From Acidobacteriota bacterium (GTDB taxonomy: Bacteria; Acidobacteriota; Terriglobia; Acidiferrales; UBA7541), in the NCBI GenBank assembly GCA_003224135.1, contig QHYO01000031.1:1-13363 (forward strand): a stretch of DNA of 13,363 nucleotides, given 5' to 3'. The notes beneath the pieces were generated by a model that was not told the DNA's origin, did not search any database, and saw nothing but the letters and a program-made list of their open reading frames with translations. The translations under genes were made by a program, and so were the position numbers. Of the stretch, positions 6,385-13,363 are shown one piece after another (positions within the stretch are counted from its first letter, which is position 1; the number at the start of each line of letters is the position of its first letter).

Positions 6385-6584
6385 AGGGAATCATGGCGGC
6401 GAAGAAGAAGGAAATTGCTGCACTGACACGCGAGTCGCTGGGTGGGAAGAGCGAGCCGACACAAAAAGTAGAAAAGATTTATGTGCCGGTGAAGACGAAA
6501 AAGACTGAATTTCTGACGGGTACGCCGAAAGAAGTGGCCGCGAAGCTCGTGGAAAAGTTGAAATTTGAAGCGCGGGTGATCTGA
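6282..6584 (+). pseudogene. etfB: Electron transfer flavoprotein beta subunit, C-terminal part in a shifted frame
   Basis: Read in the frame beginning at 6282, the sequence gives RRELEAGWFQWIE, then PLPAVLSIQSGINKVRYATLKGIM and a tail ending in FEARVI, which is the normal second half of ETF beta. About 100 residues are present, with no start codon of their own at the true joint; a GTG at 6336 exists but lies inside the domain. Compared with ETF beta as I know it, about 14-16 residues between RPHA and the REL block are missing, equal to a loss of about 43-49 nt (1 modulo 3, from the frame relation). The stop is 2 nt before etfA. It is the downstream half of the gene starting at 5869. Confidence 0.85.
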
Positions 6585-6586
6585 CC

Positions 6587-7570
6587 ATGAAAATTCTAGT
6601 GATCACCGAGCAGCGCCAGGGCAAATGGAATAACACCAGTTTTGAGACGCTGGCGGCGGCGCAGCAGATTGCGTCGGCCTTGTCAGGCACGGTGAGCGCC
6701 GTGGTGGTCGGCAAGAGCGTCGACGCACTTGCAAACGATCTCGCAGGGAAGAATATCGCCGAAGTGCTGCAAATCGAACATGAACTGCTTGAATCGTACA
6801 CGCCGGATGGATTTTGCGTTGCGCTGAAGCAAGTGATCGAGTCGGCGAAACCGCAACTGGTGCTGTCTCCGCATACCTATCAAGTGCGCGATTTTGCGCC
6901 GAAACTGGCTGCCATGCTTGGCAAGGGGATGATTGGCGATTGCATCGCCTACCGGCTCGAAGGCGGCAGGTTAGTATTCGTGCGGCAGATGTTCCAGGGA
7001 AAAACTGCGGCGGATGTGACGTTTTTAGGCGAAGGTCCGTGGTTCGCGTCATTTCAATCGGGATCGTTTCGCGCAGACCAGGTTGCCGCGAGCGAGGGCG
7101 GCGCGAAGCCGGTGAAACGCGTGACTGTGGAATTGAAAGCAGAGCAGATTCGAACCAAGCCGCTGGAGCTTTTCAAGGAAGCGAAATCGGCAGTGGATTT
7201 GACGCAAGCGCCGCTGATTGTGGCGGTCGGTCGCGGAATCAAGGCGTGCGAAAATATTCCGCAGGCAGAAGCAGTTGCGAAGGCCATGGGCGCGGAAATT
7301 GCAGCGTCGAGGCCAATTTGCGACGAAGGCTGGCTGCCGATGGAACGGCAGATTGGAAGCTCAGGGCAGACCGTTGCGCCGAAATTATATTTGGCGCTGG
7401 GAATCAGCGGCGCGATTCAGCACGTGGTTGGAATGAAGGGCGCGCGCACCATTGTTGCCATCAACAAGGACCAAAACGCCCCGATTTTTGAGATCGCAGA
7501 TTACGGCGTGGTGGGTGACATTTTTGAGATTATGCCCGCGCTAGCAGAAGAGCTGCAGAAAGCAAAGTAG
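6587..7570 (+). CDS. etfA: Electron transfer flavoprotein alpha subunit
   Basis: ETF alpha binds the redox-active FAD of the ETF dimer and docks to acyl-CoA dehydrogenases and to ETF:quinone oxidoreductase. The 327-residue protein has an N-terminal alpha/beta domain (about 1-190) beginning MKILVITEQRQGKW, and a C-terminal FAD domain (about 205-325). The FAD domain contains VGRGIK, SRPICDEGW with Arg242, GSSGQTV (257-263), and the family signature from LYLALGISGAIQH (267-279) through AIN (291-293). The start is 2 nt after the etfB stop and the gene ends 1 nt before the ETF-QO start, so translation is probably coupled. Being followed by ETF-QO points to the respiratory, non-bifurcating type of ETF. 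Confidence 0.96.
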   Translation: MKILVITEQRQGKWNNTSFETLAAAQQIASALSGTVSAVVVGKSVDALANDLAGKNIAEVLQIEHELLESYTPDGFCVALKQVIESAKPQLVLSPHTYQVRDFAPKLAAMLGKGMIGDCIAYRLEGGRLVFVRQMFQGKTAADVTFLGEGPWFASFQSGSFRADQVAASEGGAKPVKRVTVELKAEQIRTKPLELFKEAKSAVDLTQAPLIVAVGRGIKACENIPQAEAVAKAMGAEIAASRPICDEGWLPMERQIGSSGQTVAPKLYLALGISGAIQHVVGMKGARTIVAINKDQNAPIFEIADYGVVGDIFEIMPALAEELQKAK

Positions 7571-7571
7571 A

Positions 7572-9266
7572 GTGACCGTACAACGGGAACAGCTCGAAGC
7601 GGATGTGCTGATTGTGGGAGCGGGCCCGGCGGGATTGAGTTGCGCGCTGCATCTGGCGAATCTGATCAAGAAGCATAACGAGTCGGGCGCTAAGCCGGAA
7701 CTGTCGGCGGAAAATATTTACGTGCTCGAAAAGGGGCGCGAAATCGGGGCGCACCAGCTTTCCGGCGCGATCATGAACCCGAAAGCGCTTGCGGAACTCG
7801 TGCCGGATTTCGAGAAATCCGCACCTCTGGACACTCCTGTAACGGACTCGGCAGCGCTCCTTTTTACGGGAAGGTCGTCATTTCGTTTTCCCGTCACGCC
7901 TCCGCCGTTCCAGAACCGAGGCAACTACGTTGTTTCGTTGAACAAAATTGTGAAGTGGCTCGGCGCGCTGGTGGAAGCCGCCGGCGTGAATGTTTTTAAG
8001 GAATTTGGCGGCGCGGAGCTAGTTTATGAAAATAGCGCTGTAGCCGGCGTCATCACCGAAGACAAGGGCCTCGACAAAAACGGCAAGCCGAAAGACAACT
8101 ACACGCCCGGCTACGAATTGCGTGCGAAGGTCACGGTACTCGCCGAAGGAACGCGCGGCTCACTCACCAAGAAGCTTGTAGCCGAAAAGAAGCTCGACAA
8201 CATCAATCCTCAGAGCTACGGCATTGGAATAAAGGAATTGTGGGACGTGCAGCCAGGCCGCATTGAACCGGGTTACGTGGCGCACACATTAGGCTGGCCG
8301 GTTTCGACCGATATGTATGGCGGCGGCTGGATTTACGGCCTAGCGAACAATCGCGTATCCATCGGGTTGGTGCTGGCGCTGGAATACGCAGATCCCCGCT
8401 TCGATCCCCACGCCGCGTTTCAAACGTGGAAAACGCATCCATTCTTGAGGAAGCTTCTCGACGGCGGAAAGTTGCTGCGCTACGGCGCGAAATCGTTGCC
8501 CTATGGCGGATGGTACGCGATGCCGCGCAATACCGTGGACGGCGCGCTGATCATCGGAGATTCCGGCAGTTTTCTGGATTCGCAGCGGCTAAAGGGTATT
8601 CACCTGGCGATGAAGAGCGGCATGCTGGCCGCAGAAACAATCTACCAAGCGCTGAAAACTGGTGACGCGAGCGCGAAAACACTTGGTGGGTTTCAAAGCC
8701 GCGTGGAACAGAGTTACATTCGCGATGAAATGTGGAAGGTGCGGAACTTCCACCAATCGTTTCAGCATGGAATGTTTCGTGGATTCATGCACACGGCGTT
8801 TCAGCAGATTACCGGCGGACGCGGCCTGATCGATCCGATGCGCGCGGAAGAGGGATACAAGCACAACAAGAAGATCGATGCCACGAAGCGTTCGCTGAAC
8901 ACCACGGAACGGTTCAAGGGCGACGGTAAACTCACTTTCGATCGCCTTACCGATGTCTACCATTCTGGTACGCGCCACGACGAGGACCAGCCATGTCATT
9001 TGCATGTGCTCGATACCAATATTTGCATTACGCGATGCGTGGAAGAGTACGGAAATCCGTGCCAATATTTTTGCCCTGCAGCTGTATATGAGATGGCGAA
9101 GGAGGTCGACCGCTCTGCGGTCGCCGGTGAAACAGAAAGGCTCCGTCTGAAAATTAATTTCGCGAATTGCGTGCATTGCAAGACCTGCGACATCGCCGAC
9201 CCCTATCAGATTATTGACTGGGTCGTGCCCGAGGGTGGCGGCGGACCAAACTATGAAGGGATGTGA
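7572..9266 (+). CDS. Electron transfer flavoprotein:quinone oxidoreductase
   Basis: ETF-QO is a monotopic membrane flavo-iron-sulfur enzyme that oxidises reduced ETF and reduces the quinone pool, linking fatty-acid oxidation to respiration. The 564-residue protein starts at GTG 7572, 1 nt after etfA. It has the FAD Rossmann motif GAGPAG (16-21), a GDSGSFLDSQRLKGIHLAMKSG-type FAD/quinone-region block, and a C-terminal ferredoxin-like domain. The canonical [4Fe-4S] ligands are Cys501 in FCPAAVYE and Cys533, Cys536 and Cys539 in NCVHCKTCD, and the end WVVPEGGGGPNYEGM is the family terminus. Extra cysteines C485, C489 and C497 precede the canonical site. No strong Shine-Dalgarno is seen, consistent with coupling to etfA. 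Confidence 0.95.
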   Translation: MTVQREQLEADVLIVGAGPAGLSCALHLANLIKKHNESGAKPELSAENIYVLEKGREIGAHQLSGAIMNPKALAELVPDFEKSAPLDTPVTDSAALLFTGRSSFRFPVTPPPFQNRGNYVVSLNKIVKWLGALVEAAGVNVFKEFGGAELVYENSAVAGVITEDKGLDKNGKPKDNYTPGYELRAKVTVLAEGTRGSLTKKLVAEKKLDNINPQSYGIGIKELWDVQPGRIEPGYVAHTLGWPVSTDMYGGGWIYGLANNRVSIGLVLALEYADPRFDPHAAFQTWKTHPFLRKLLDGGKLLRYGAKSLPYGGWYAMPRNTVDGALIIGDSGSFLDSQRLKGIHLAMKSGMLAAETIYQALKTGDASAKTLGGFQSRVEQSYIRDEMWKVRNFHQSFQHGMFRGFMHTAFQQITGGRGLIDPMRAEEGYKHNKKIDATKRSLNTTERFKGDGKLTFDRLTDVYHSGTRHDEDQPCHLHVLDTNICITRCVEEYGNPCQYFCPAAVYEMAKEVDRSAVAGETERLRLKINFANCVHCKTCDIADPYQIIDWVVPEGGGGPNYEGM

Positions 9267-9288
9267 TCATCCAGGAAGCATCTTCATC

Positions 9289-9334
9289 GCGAGGAAGTTG
9301 TAGCGGAGAATTCGCGCTTCCCGTAACTTCTCGC
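9289..9334. terminator. Hairpin between convergent genes, possible bidirectional terminator
   Basis: GCGAGGAAGTT (9289-9299) pairs with AACTTCTCGC (9325-9334) with a single bulged G, and the loop holds a further AGCG/CGCT pair (9302-9305 with 9315-9318). It lies between the ETF-QO stop (9266) and the stop of the convergent lipoprotein gene (9340), where a two-way terminator would be expected. No T-run follows on either strand, so it is not a textbook intrinsic terminator. Confidence 0.4.
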
Positions 9335-9339
9335 TCCCT

Positions 9340-12300
9340 TCAGGGTAGCAGCCCGTAAACTGCAAGCGTGTTCTGGCCCCCGATGTAGACCTTGCCATTC
9401 GCAATCGTGGGAACAGTGAACTTCACGGCGCTGCCGACATCAGTGCTGCTGTACAGCAATGTACCCAGATTCGTCGCATCGTACGCGTAAAGGCCCTGGC
9501 AGCCTGTGGGACACGATGTTTTGAACTGAGAATTGTCTAGTGCCCAAATGATTCCATTTGTCGTTCCCCTGGACGACACGGATGGCGTAGGACCGGGAAA
9601 GCCGAATTGCTGGGACGTTGTCGAGGTTGGAGATATCGAGAGAAGGCCTGAACCGCCGGCATTGAACGAAAAGGCGCGCACCGGGCCAACGGCACTACCG
9701 GTATAGATAGTTCCGTTCCAGTAAACAGCCGTTCCCAAGAGTGCTCCAATTTGGCCAGAAACCTCTTGAACAACATTGTTCGAAGCGCTGTGGTACCCAC
9801 CTAGCGACGAACGGTCCACCAGGTACAGGTTTCCATCCTTGCCCGCTTGGACGATATCGCTCTTTGTAATCGAGTTCACGATGACATCGGGCAGCAATAG
9901 AACCCCGCCCGAGCCTTGGTCGGTGTCGTTTGCCTCCAGCGTCGCTTCGTCGAACGGAGTGAAAGAACTTGCTACGGGGAAAGTACCGCCGCTCGGCGGT
10001 CCCACTCTTACACTGCTGTCCCCGTAATTCGAGCCGCCCGAATTCGCGTCGAACGTTCCATTTCCGGTGGCCAAGTAGATGTTGCCGCTTGAGTCCGCGG
10101 CCGGGCCGCCGCCGGACATCCAGATACCTCCCAATGCGCCGTTCGGAGTAAGATTCAGCACGCCATCCTGGACTAACGTCGAGGCGTTGTAAGAAATCAG
10201 CCAGCCATGATACTGGAAGTTATCACAGTGGGACGCCCAAGTAATAATCACGTGGCCATTTTCCAGCAGCAGAGCAGGCCGTTGGTTGTGGATCGCTGCA
10301 TCGAAATTGAGAGTGCCGCCGCTGCTTCCGCCGCCGGTTCCAGGAAACGTCGCAGAAATATCAACCGGCCCTGAAAGCTTTTCGCTTCCCGTCGCCAGAT
10401 CCAATGCGTGCAAGTGCTGATGGTAGGTCGTGGTGCCACTCGTAGTTCTAGATTTAGTCACCACGTAGATGGTCTTGCTGCCCAAATCGATCACCGGAGT
10501 TCCCACGATACCGATATCCGGCTGCAAGTCGTCACAGAGCATGGCCGTGCTGTCTACCCACGTCTGCCCGGCTGGATTGAGGTTTTTCGCACCGCCCCAA
10601 ACGTTCAGGCAGCTCGCGCTATCCGCGTCGAACGCGTACATCGTGTTGTGTTGCGTAGCGACGTAAACCACGTTATGAGCAACGCCGGAGATGGAAACCT
10701 TCGCTGCCCACAGAGGTTGCGCATAAACAGGAGCATCCACTGCGCAGGAGAATAGTTTTCCAAAGTTTGTCGAATTTACGGCAGTGGCGCCTGATGTCGC
10801 AAGCGCCTGCTCCTGCAAATTGGCACCCTGGCGCGAATTGCCATTCAGGTAAGTCGTAACGCCCGCCAAGTCAGTGACGCCGACGGTTGCAGTCGCGGCC
10901 TTCGTGCCATCCGCAATACTCGTGGCTGTGATCGTGACCACGCCTGCGGATGCCGGAGCTGTGAAGGTAACAGCATTTCCCGAGGTACTGGTTGCCGGAG
11001 CGAAACTGCCGCCCCCGTTCGATGACCAATTCACACCCTGATTTCCGGTGTCGTTCGCGAGTGTCGCCGTTATCGACAGCGTTTGCGAGGTGACCAAACC
11101 GCCGCGCCTCGGGCTGACACTTACCGTGATGTTTGATCCGCCGGAACCGGACGTGGTTGCCGTTGCAGTGTTGGAGTAGTTGCTCAGATTTCCCGCGGCG
11201 TCAGTGGCACGCACGCGATAGCTGTAAGACGTGGACGCGGTGAGCCCAGAATCTGAGAATGTTGTGGCGTTGGCACCATTGGTGGTGCCAATCTGTGCGA
11301 AATTTGTGCAACTCGCGCCGGTGCAGCGTTCAACGCGGTAACTGGTTACGGCGACGTTGTCAGTGGAGGCCGCCCAGATCAGTCCGATTTGCGTACTGGA
11401 TGAAGCCGTCGCAGCCAGGCCCGACGGTGCCGTGGGAGCAGTCGTATCGGAGGCCGTCAAGGTGGTTGCGGAGGCGATGTTCGAATAGTTGCTGAGGTTT
11501 CCTGCAGCGTCTGCGGCGAGGACACGATAGCGGTAAGCAGTAGAGGCCGTAAGCCCGGAGTCCGGGAACGTGGTTAGCGTCGTAGTGCTGCCAATCTGTG
11601 CGAAATTTGTGCAACTCGCGCCGGTGCAGCGTTCAACGCGGTAACTGGTTACGGCGACGTTGTCAGTGGAGGCGGCCCAGGTTAGTCCGATTTGCGTTGT
11701 GGATGAAGCCGTCGCAGCCAAGCCCGACGGTGCCGTGGGAGCAGTCGTATCGGAGGCCGTCAAGGTGGTTGCGGAGGCGATGTTCGAATAGTTGCTGAGG
11801 TTTCCTGCAGCGTCTGCGGCGAGGACACGATAGCGGTAAGCAGTAGAGGCCGTAAGCCCGGAGTCCGGGAACGTGGTTAGCGTCGTAGTGGTGCCAATCT
11901 GTGCGAAATTTGTGCAACTCGCGCCGGTGCAGCGTTCAACGCGGTAACTGGTTACGGCGACGTTGTCAGTGGAGGCGGCCCAGGTTAGTCCGATTTGCGT
12001 TGTGGAAGAAGCAACTGCCGCAAGGCCGGACGGAGCAGTCGGCGCAGTCGTATCGGGGGCCGAACTGATCGCAACCGTGGCGGATGCCGACTTCGTCGGA
12101 TCGGCTTGCGAAATTGCCGAGACGGTCAGAGTAGCGGGATTCGGCACGGCGGATGGAGCTGTATAAAGACCCGAAGCCGAAATGGTTCCGTGAGTAGAAT
12201 CGCCGCCGGTGACGCCGTTCACTTGCCACGTTACCGCCGTGTTGGTTGTGTTTGTAACTGTGGCGGTGAACGGTTGAGTCTTGCTGGTAACAACCGATGC

Positions 12301-12741
12301 GACTATCGGAGAAATCGAGATCACAACGGGATTCTGGGATGCCGTGATCGTCACGGTTGCGGACGCGGACTTTGTGGGATCAGTCTGCAAGACGGCCGAG
12401 AGGGTCACAGTAGCGGGATTTGGCACGGAGGATGGAGCGGTGTAAAGGCCCGAAGCTGAAATGATTCCGTGAGTGGAATCGCCACCTGTGACGCCATTCA
12501 CCTGCCAGGTTACCGCGGTGTTCGTCGCGTTCGTGACCGTAGCGGTGAACGGTTGAGTTTTAGTCGTGACAACTGAAGCGGCGGTCGGAGAAATGGAAAT
12601 CGTGACAGCAGGTGGATCTTGCTTGACAGAAACAGAGTTGGATGCGCAGCCTTGCAGGAAGAAAATAAAAATCAAGGGAAGGACGAAAAAGAACGGAACT
12701 GGACGCAGCTCTAGCGAACGCCGAGTTATTCTCAAGTACAT
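9340..12741 (-). CDS. Large lipoprotein with Ig-like and FN3 repeats and a beta-propeller-like domain
   Basis: This predicted 1133-residue surface or periplasmic lipoprotein has no assignable gene name. Residues 1-31 form a signal peptide: basic start, hydrophobic PFFFVLPLIFIFFLQ, then a lipobox-like LQGC with Cys32. Two Ig-like repeats of 93-residue period follow (about 48-140 and 141-229, each with ISASGLYTAPS), then three FN3 repeats of 101-residue period (230-330, 331-431, 432-530), each with a CTGASC cysteine pair. A third Ig-like domain covers about 538-622. The remaining 628-1133 resembles a PQQ-type beta-propeller, with blades such as NVVYVATQHNTMYAFDAD and HLHALDLATGSEK. GGAGA abuts the ATG (zero spacing), so the TTG at 12735, 6 nt away, may be the real start. 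A role in adhesion, binding or scaffolding is inference. Confidence 0.88.
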   Translation of the reverse strand: MYLRITRRSLELRPVPFFFVLPLIFIFFLQGCASNSVSVKQDPPAVTISISPTAASVVTTKTQPFTATVTNATNTAVTWQVNGVTGGDSTHGIISASGLYTAPSSVPNPATVTLSAVLQTDPTKSASATVTITASQNPVVISISPIVASVVTSKTQPFTATVTNTTNTAVTWQVNGVTGGDSTHGTISASGLYTAPSAVPNPATLTVSAISQADPTKSASATVAISSAPDTTAPTAPSGLAAVASSTTQIGLTWAASTDNVAVTSYRVERCTGASCTNFAQIGTTTTLTTFPDSGLTASTAYRYRVLAADAAGNLSNYSNIASATTLTASDTTAPTAPSGLAATASSTTQIGLTWAASTDNVAVTSYRVERCTGASCTNFAQIGSTTTLTTFPDSGLTASTAYRYRVLAADAAGNLSNYSNIASATTLTASDTTAPTAPSGLAATASSSTQIGLIWAASTDNVAVTSYRVERCTGASCTNFAQIGTTNGANATTFSDSGLTASTSYSYRVRATDAAGNLSNYSNTATATTSGSGGSNITVSVSPRRGGLVTSQTLSITATLANDTGNQGVNWSSNGGGSFAPATSTSGNAVTFTAPASAGVVTITATSIADGTKAATATVGVTDLAGVTTYLNGNSRQGANLQEQALATSGATAVNSTNFGKLFSCAVDAPVYAQPLWAAKVSISGVAHNVVYVATQHNTMYAFDADSASCLNVWGGAKNLNPAGQTWVDSTAMLCDDLQPDIGIVGTPVIDLGSKTIYVVTKSRTTSGTTTYHQHLHALDLATGSEKLSGPVDISATFPGTGGGSSGGTLNFDAAIHNQRPALLLENGHVIITWASHCDNFQYHGWLISYNASTLVQDGVLNLTPNGALGGIWMSGGGPAADSSGNIYLATGNGTFDANSGGSNYGDSSVRVGPPSGGTFPVASSFTPFDEATLEANDTDQGSGGVLLLPDVIVNSITKSDIVQAGKDGNLYLVDRSSLGGYHSASNNVVQEVSGQIGALLGTAVYWNGTIYTGSAVGPVRAFSFNAGGSGLLSISPTSTTSQQFGFPGPTPSVSSRGTTNGIIWALDNSQFKTSCPTGCQGLYAYDATNLGTLLYSSTDVGSAVKFTVPTIANGKVYIGGQNTLAVYGLLP
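11152..12054 (-). repeat. Three tandem 303-bp FN3-coding repeats
   Basis: Units lie at 11752-12054, 11449-11751 and 11152-11448 (the last slightly shorter), all in frame within the lipoprotein gene. The first two coding units are nearly identical: I see one base difference (GTG versus CTG, making Thr or Ser) over about the first 250 bp of plus-strand alignment, then scattered differences in the last 50 bp. The third unit shares the block around the CTGASC motif but diverges elsewhere. Confidence 0.9.
12055..12600 (-). repeat. Two tandem 279-bp Ig-like-domain-coding repeats
   Basis: Units lie at 12322-12600 and about 12055-12321, encoding Ig-like domains that both contain TSK/TTK-TQPFTATVTN, TAVTWQVNGVTGGDSTHG and ISASGLYTAPS. 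The DNA is clearly similar but carries many silent and some coding differences, so this duplication looks older than that of the FN3 units. Confidence 0.85.
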
Positions 12742-12748
12742 TCTCCGG

Positions 12749-12766
12749 CAGTCGTAATCACGACTG
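12749..12766 (-). promoter_or_regulatory. Perfect 7-bp hairpin just upstream of the lipoprotein start
   Basis: On the minus strand CAGTCGT-GATT-ACGACTG makes a perfect 7-bp stem with a 4-nt loop. It is followed after 2 nt by GGAGA and the ATG of the lipoprotein gene. The position next to the ribosome site suggests possible control of translation or mRNA stability; it could also be a protein-binding site. Confidence 0.4.
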
Positions 12767-12800
12767 GTGATACACAGAACGAAAGGTTGGCAGGCTGGAG

Positions 12801-12864
12801 GAGGGCACCACCCTCTCGAGGACGAGTAAAAAATAGCACGAATCCTCGTATTTTGGACACGAGG
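12801..12864 (-). promoter_or_regulatory. Two small hairpins in the lipoprotein leader or promoter region
   Basis: GAGGG-CACCA-CCCTC (12801-12815) and CCTCGT (12844-12849) with ACGAGG (12859-12864, 9-nt loop) are perfect inverted repeats in the 197-bp gap between the two minus-strand genes. An AT-rich segment around 12871-12900 contains TATATT read on the minus strand, a possible -10 box, but no convincing -35 box accompanies it. No riboswitch family is recognised. Confidence 0.3.
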
Positions 12865-12938
12865 GAACCAAAATATATATCAAAGGTTCGTAAATACTTA
12901 AAGACCTTCGAAGTTAACAGTGCGATAAATCCTGGTGA

Positions 12939-13363
12939 TTACGAACTGGGCGTCCACAGGCTCTTTAGGAAGGTCTTAACACGATCAACGACAGACGCGC
13001 TTGCAGCGGGCGCAGTTTTGCTAGGCGGTTGCTCCGTTTTTGCTTTCGCGGCAGTTAGCGAGGCCGCTGGCAGCGGGTCGCCTTCCACGCGACTCTGGAA
13101 GATAAGTGTGGGCCGCACGCGCACCCGCCGTACCAGCACGATCAGTTTCGGATCGGGCTCGTCCTGGACTTTGGCAGTGGAGTCATAACGAAGTGGCGGC
13201 ATAAAGATCTGGTAGGTTGGCTCAACGGCCGGGCCCTTGCCGAGATCTGGCGCCGGAGGATTCACGGCAGCTTTCAGCGTTGGTTGTCGAGGCGCGGCGT
13301 TCTTCTTCAGATCTTCACTACTGGCAAGCAGACTTATCTCCGGTCCGATTGGGTTGGGCGAAC
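12939..13363 (-). CDS. Proline-rich hypothetical protein, C-terminal 140 residues, cut by window edge
   Basis: The frame is open from the stop at 12939 to the right edge (first full codon at 13361), so the true start is outside the window; an internal GTG at 13265 is not needed. I do not recognise the family. Visible features are a proline- and lysine-rich N-terminal part, a block TYQIFMPPLRYD, a hydrophobic/basic strand segment KLIVLVRRVRVRPTLIFQSR, an Ala/Pro/Lys/Thr-rich linker, and a basic amphipathic end VVDRVKTFLKSLW. No signal peptide or membrane segment can be judged from this fragment. The residue composition reads as a real protein and is better than the overlapping plus-strand frame. 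It lies 197 bp upstream of the lipoprotein gene on the same strand; any functional link is open. Confidence 0.6.
   Translation of the reverse strand, partial: SPNPIGPEISLLASSEDLKKNAAPRQPTLKAAVNPPAPDLGKGPAVEPTYQIFMPPLRYDSTAKVQDEPDPKLIVLVRRVRVRPTLIFQSRVEGDPLPAASLTAAKAKTEQPPSKTAPAASASVVDRVKTFLKSLWTPSS

Noticed and set aside
11152..12600. Regular repeats suggestive of a CRISPR array or minisatellite
   Set aside because: The units are 303 bp and 279 bp, in frame, and encode FN3 and Ig-like domains; there are no short repeats with unique spacers.
12787..13188. 133-codon plus-strand frame at the right end
   Set aside because: It crosses the hairpins and AT-rich promoter-like region and overlaps the minus-strand frame, which is open to the edge and has more protein-like composition. 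No ribosome site supports it.

Overview
The window looks like chromosomal DNA from a member of the Acidobacteriota, probably the Koribacter/Sulfotelmatobacter side of Terriglobia. This is inferred from the moderately high GC content, the gene order, and a large lipoprotein that combines 'GLYTAP'-type Ig-like repeats, FN3 repeats and a beta-propeller, a style common in that phylum. No 16S rRNA gene or other decisive marker is present, so the assignment is an inference.

Bases 1-5819 (+ strand) hold a classic fatty-acid and phospholipid synthesis cluster: yceD (DUF177), rpmF (ribosomal protein L32, only 59 codons), plsX, fabD, fabG, acpP and fabF. The order matches the well-known yceD-rpmF-plsX-fabH-fabD-fabG-acpP-fabF cluster of other bacteria, except that fabH is missing between plsX and fabD. 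Two sigma70-like promoters with 17-bp spacers are visible: one at the left edge (14-42) driving the cluster, and one at 4070-4098 that should give acpP its own transcript. The 398-bp fabG-acpP gap also holds pairing segments in pseudoknot order and a 15-bp palindrome touching the acpP Shine-Dalgarno. The acpP-fabF gap holds competing inverted repeats.

Bases 5869-9266 (+ strand) encode the fatty-acid oxidation electron route: ETF beta (etfB), ETF alpha (etfA) and the membrane ETF:quinone oxidoreductase. Together these pass electrons from acyl-CoA dehydrogenases to the quinone pool. etfB is broken as written: an apparent out-of-frame deletion near 6280-6288 removes roughly 15 codons and splits the gene into two frames. 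This is either an assembly error or a real lesion.

Bases 9340-12741 (- strand, convergent) encode a 1133-residue predicted lipoprotein with two Ig-like repeats, three FN3 repeats (two nearly identical at DNA level over about 250 bp), a third Ig-like domain and a C-terminal beta-propeller-like region. Upstream of it, on the same strand, a proline-rich protein of unknown function runs off the right edge (12939-13363).

No mobile element, CRISPR array, tRNA, rRNA or defence system was found. The most useful leads are the etfB lesion, the regulatory structures around acpP and fabF, and the near-identical repeats in the lipoprotein gene.
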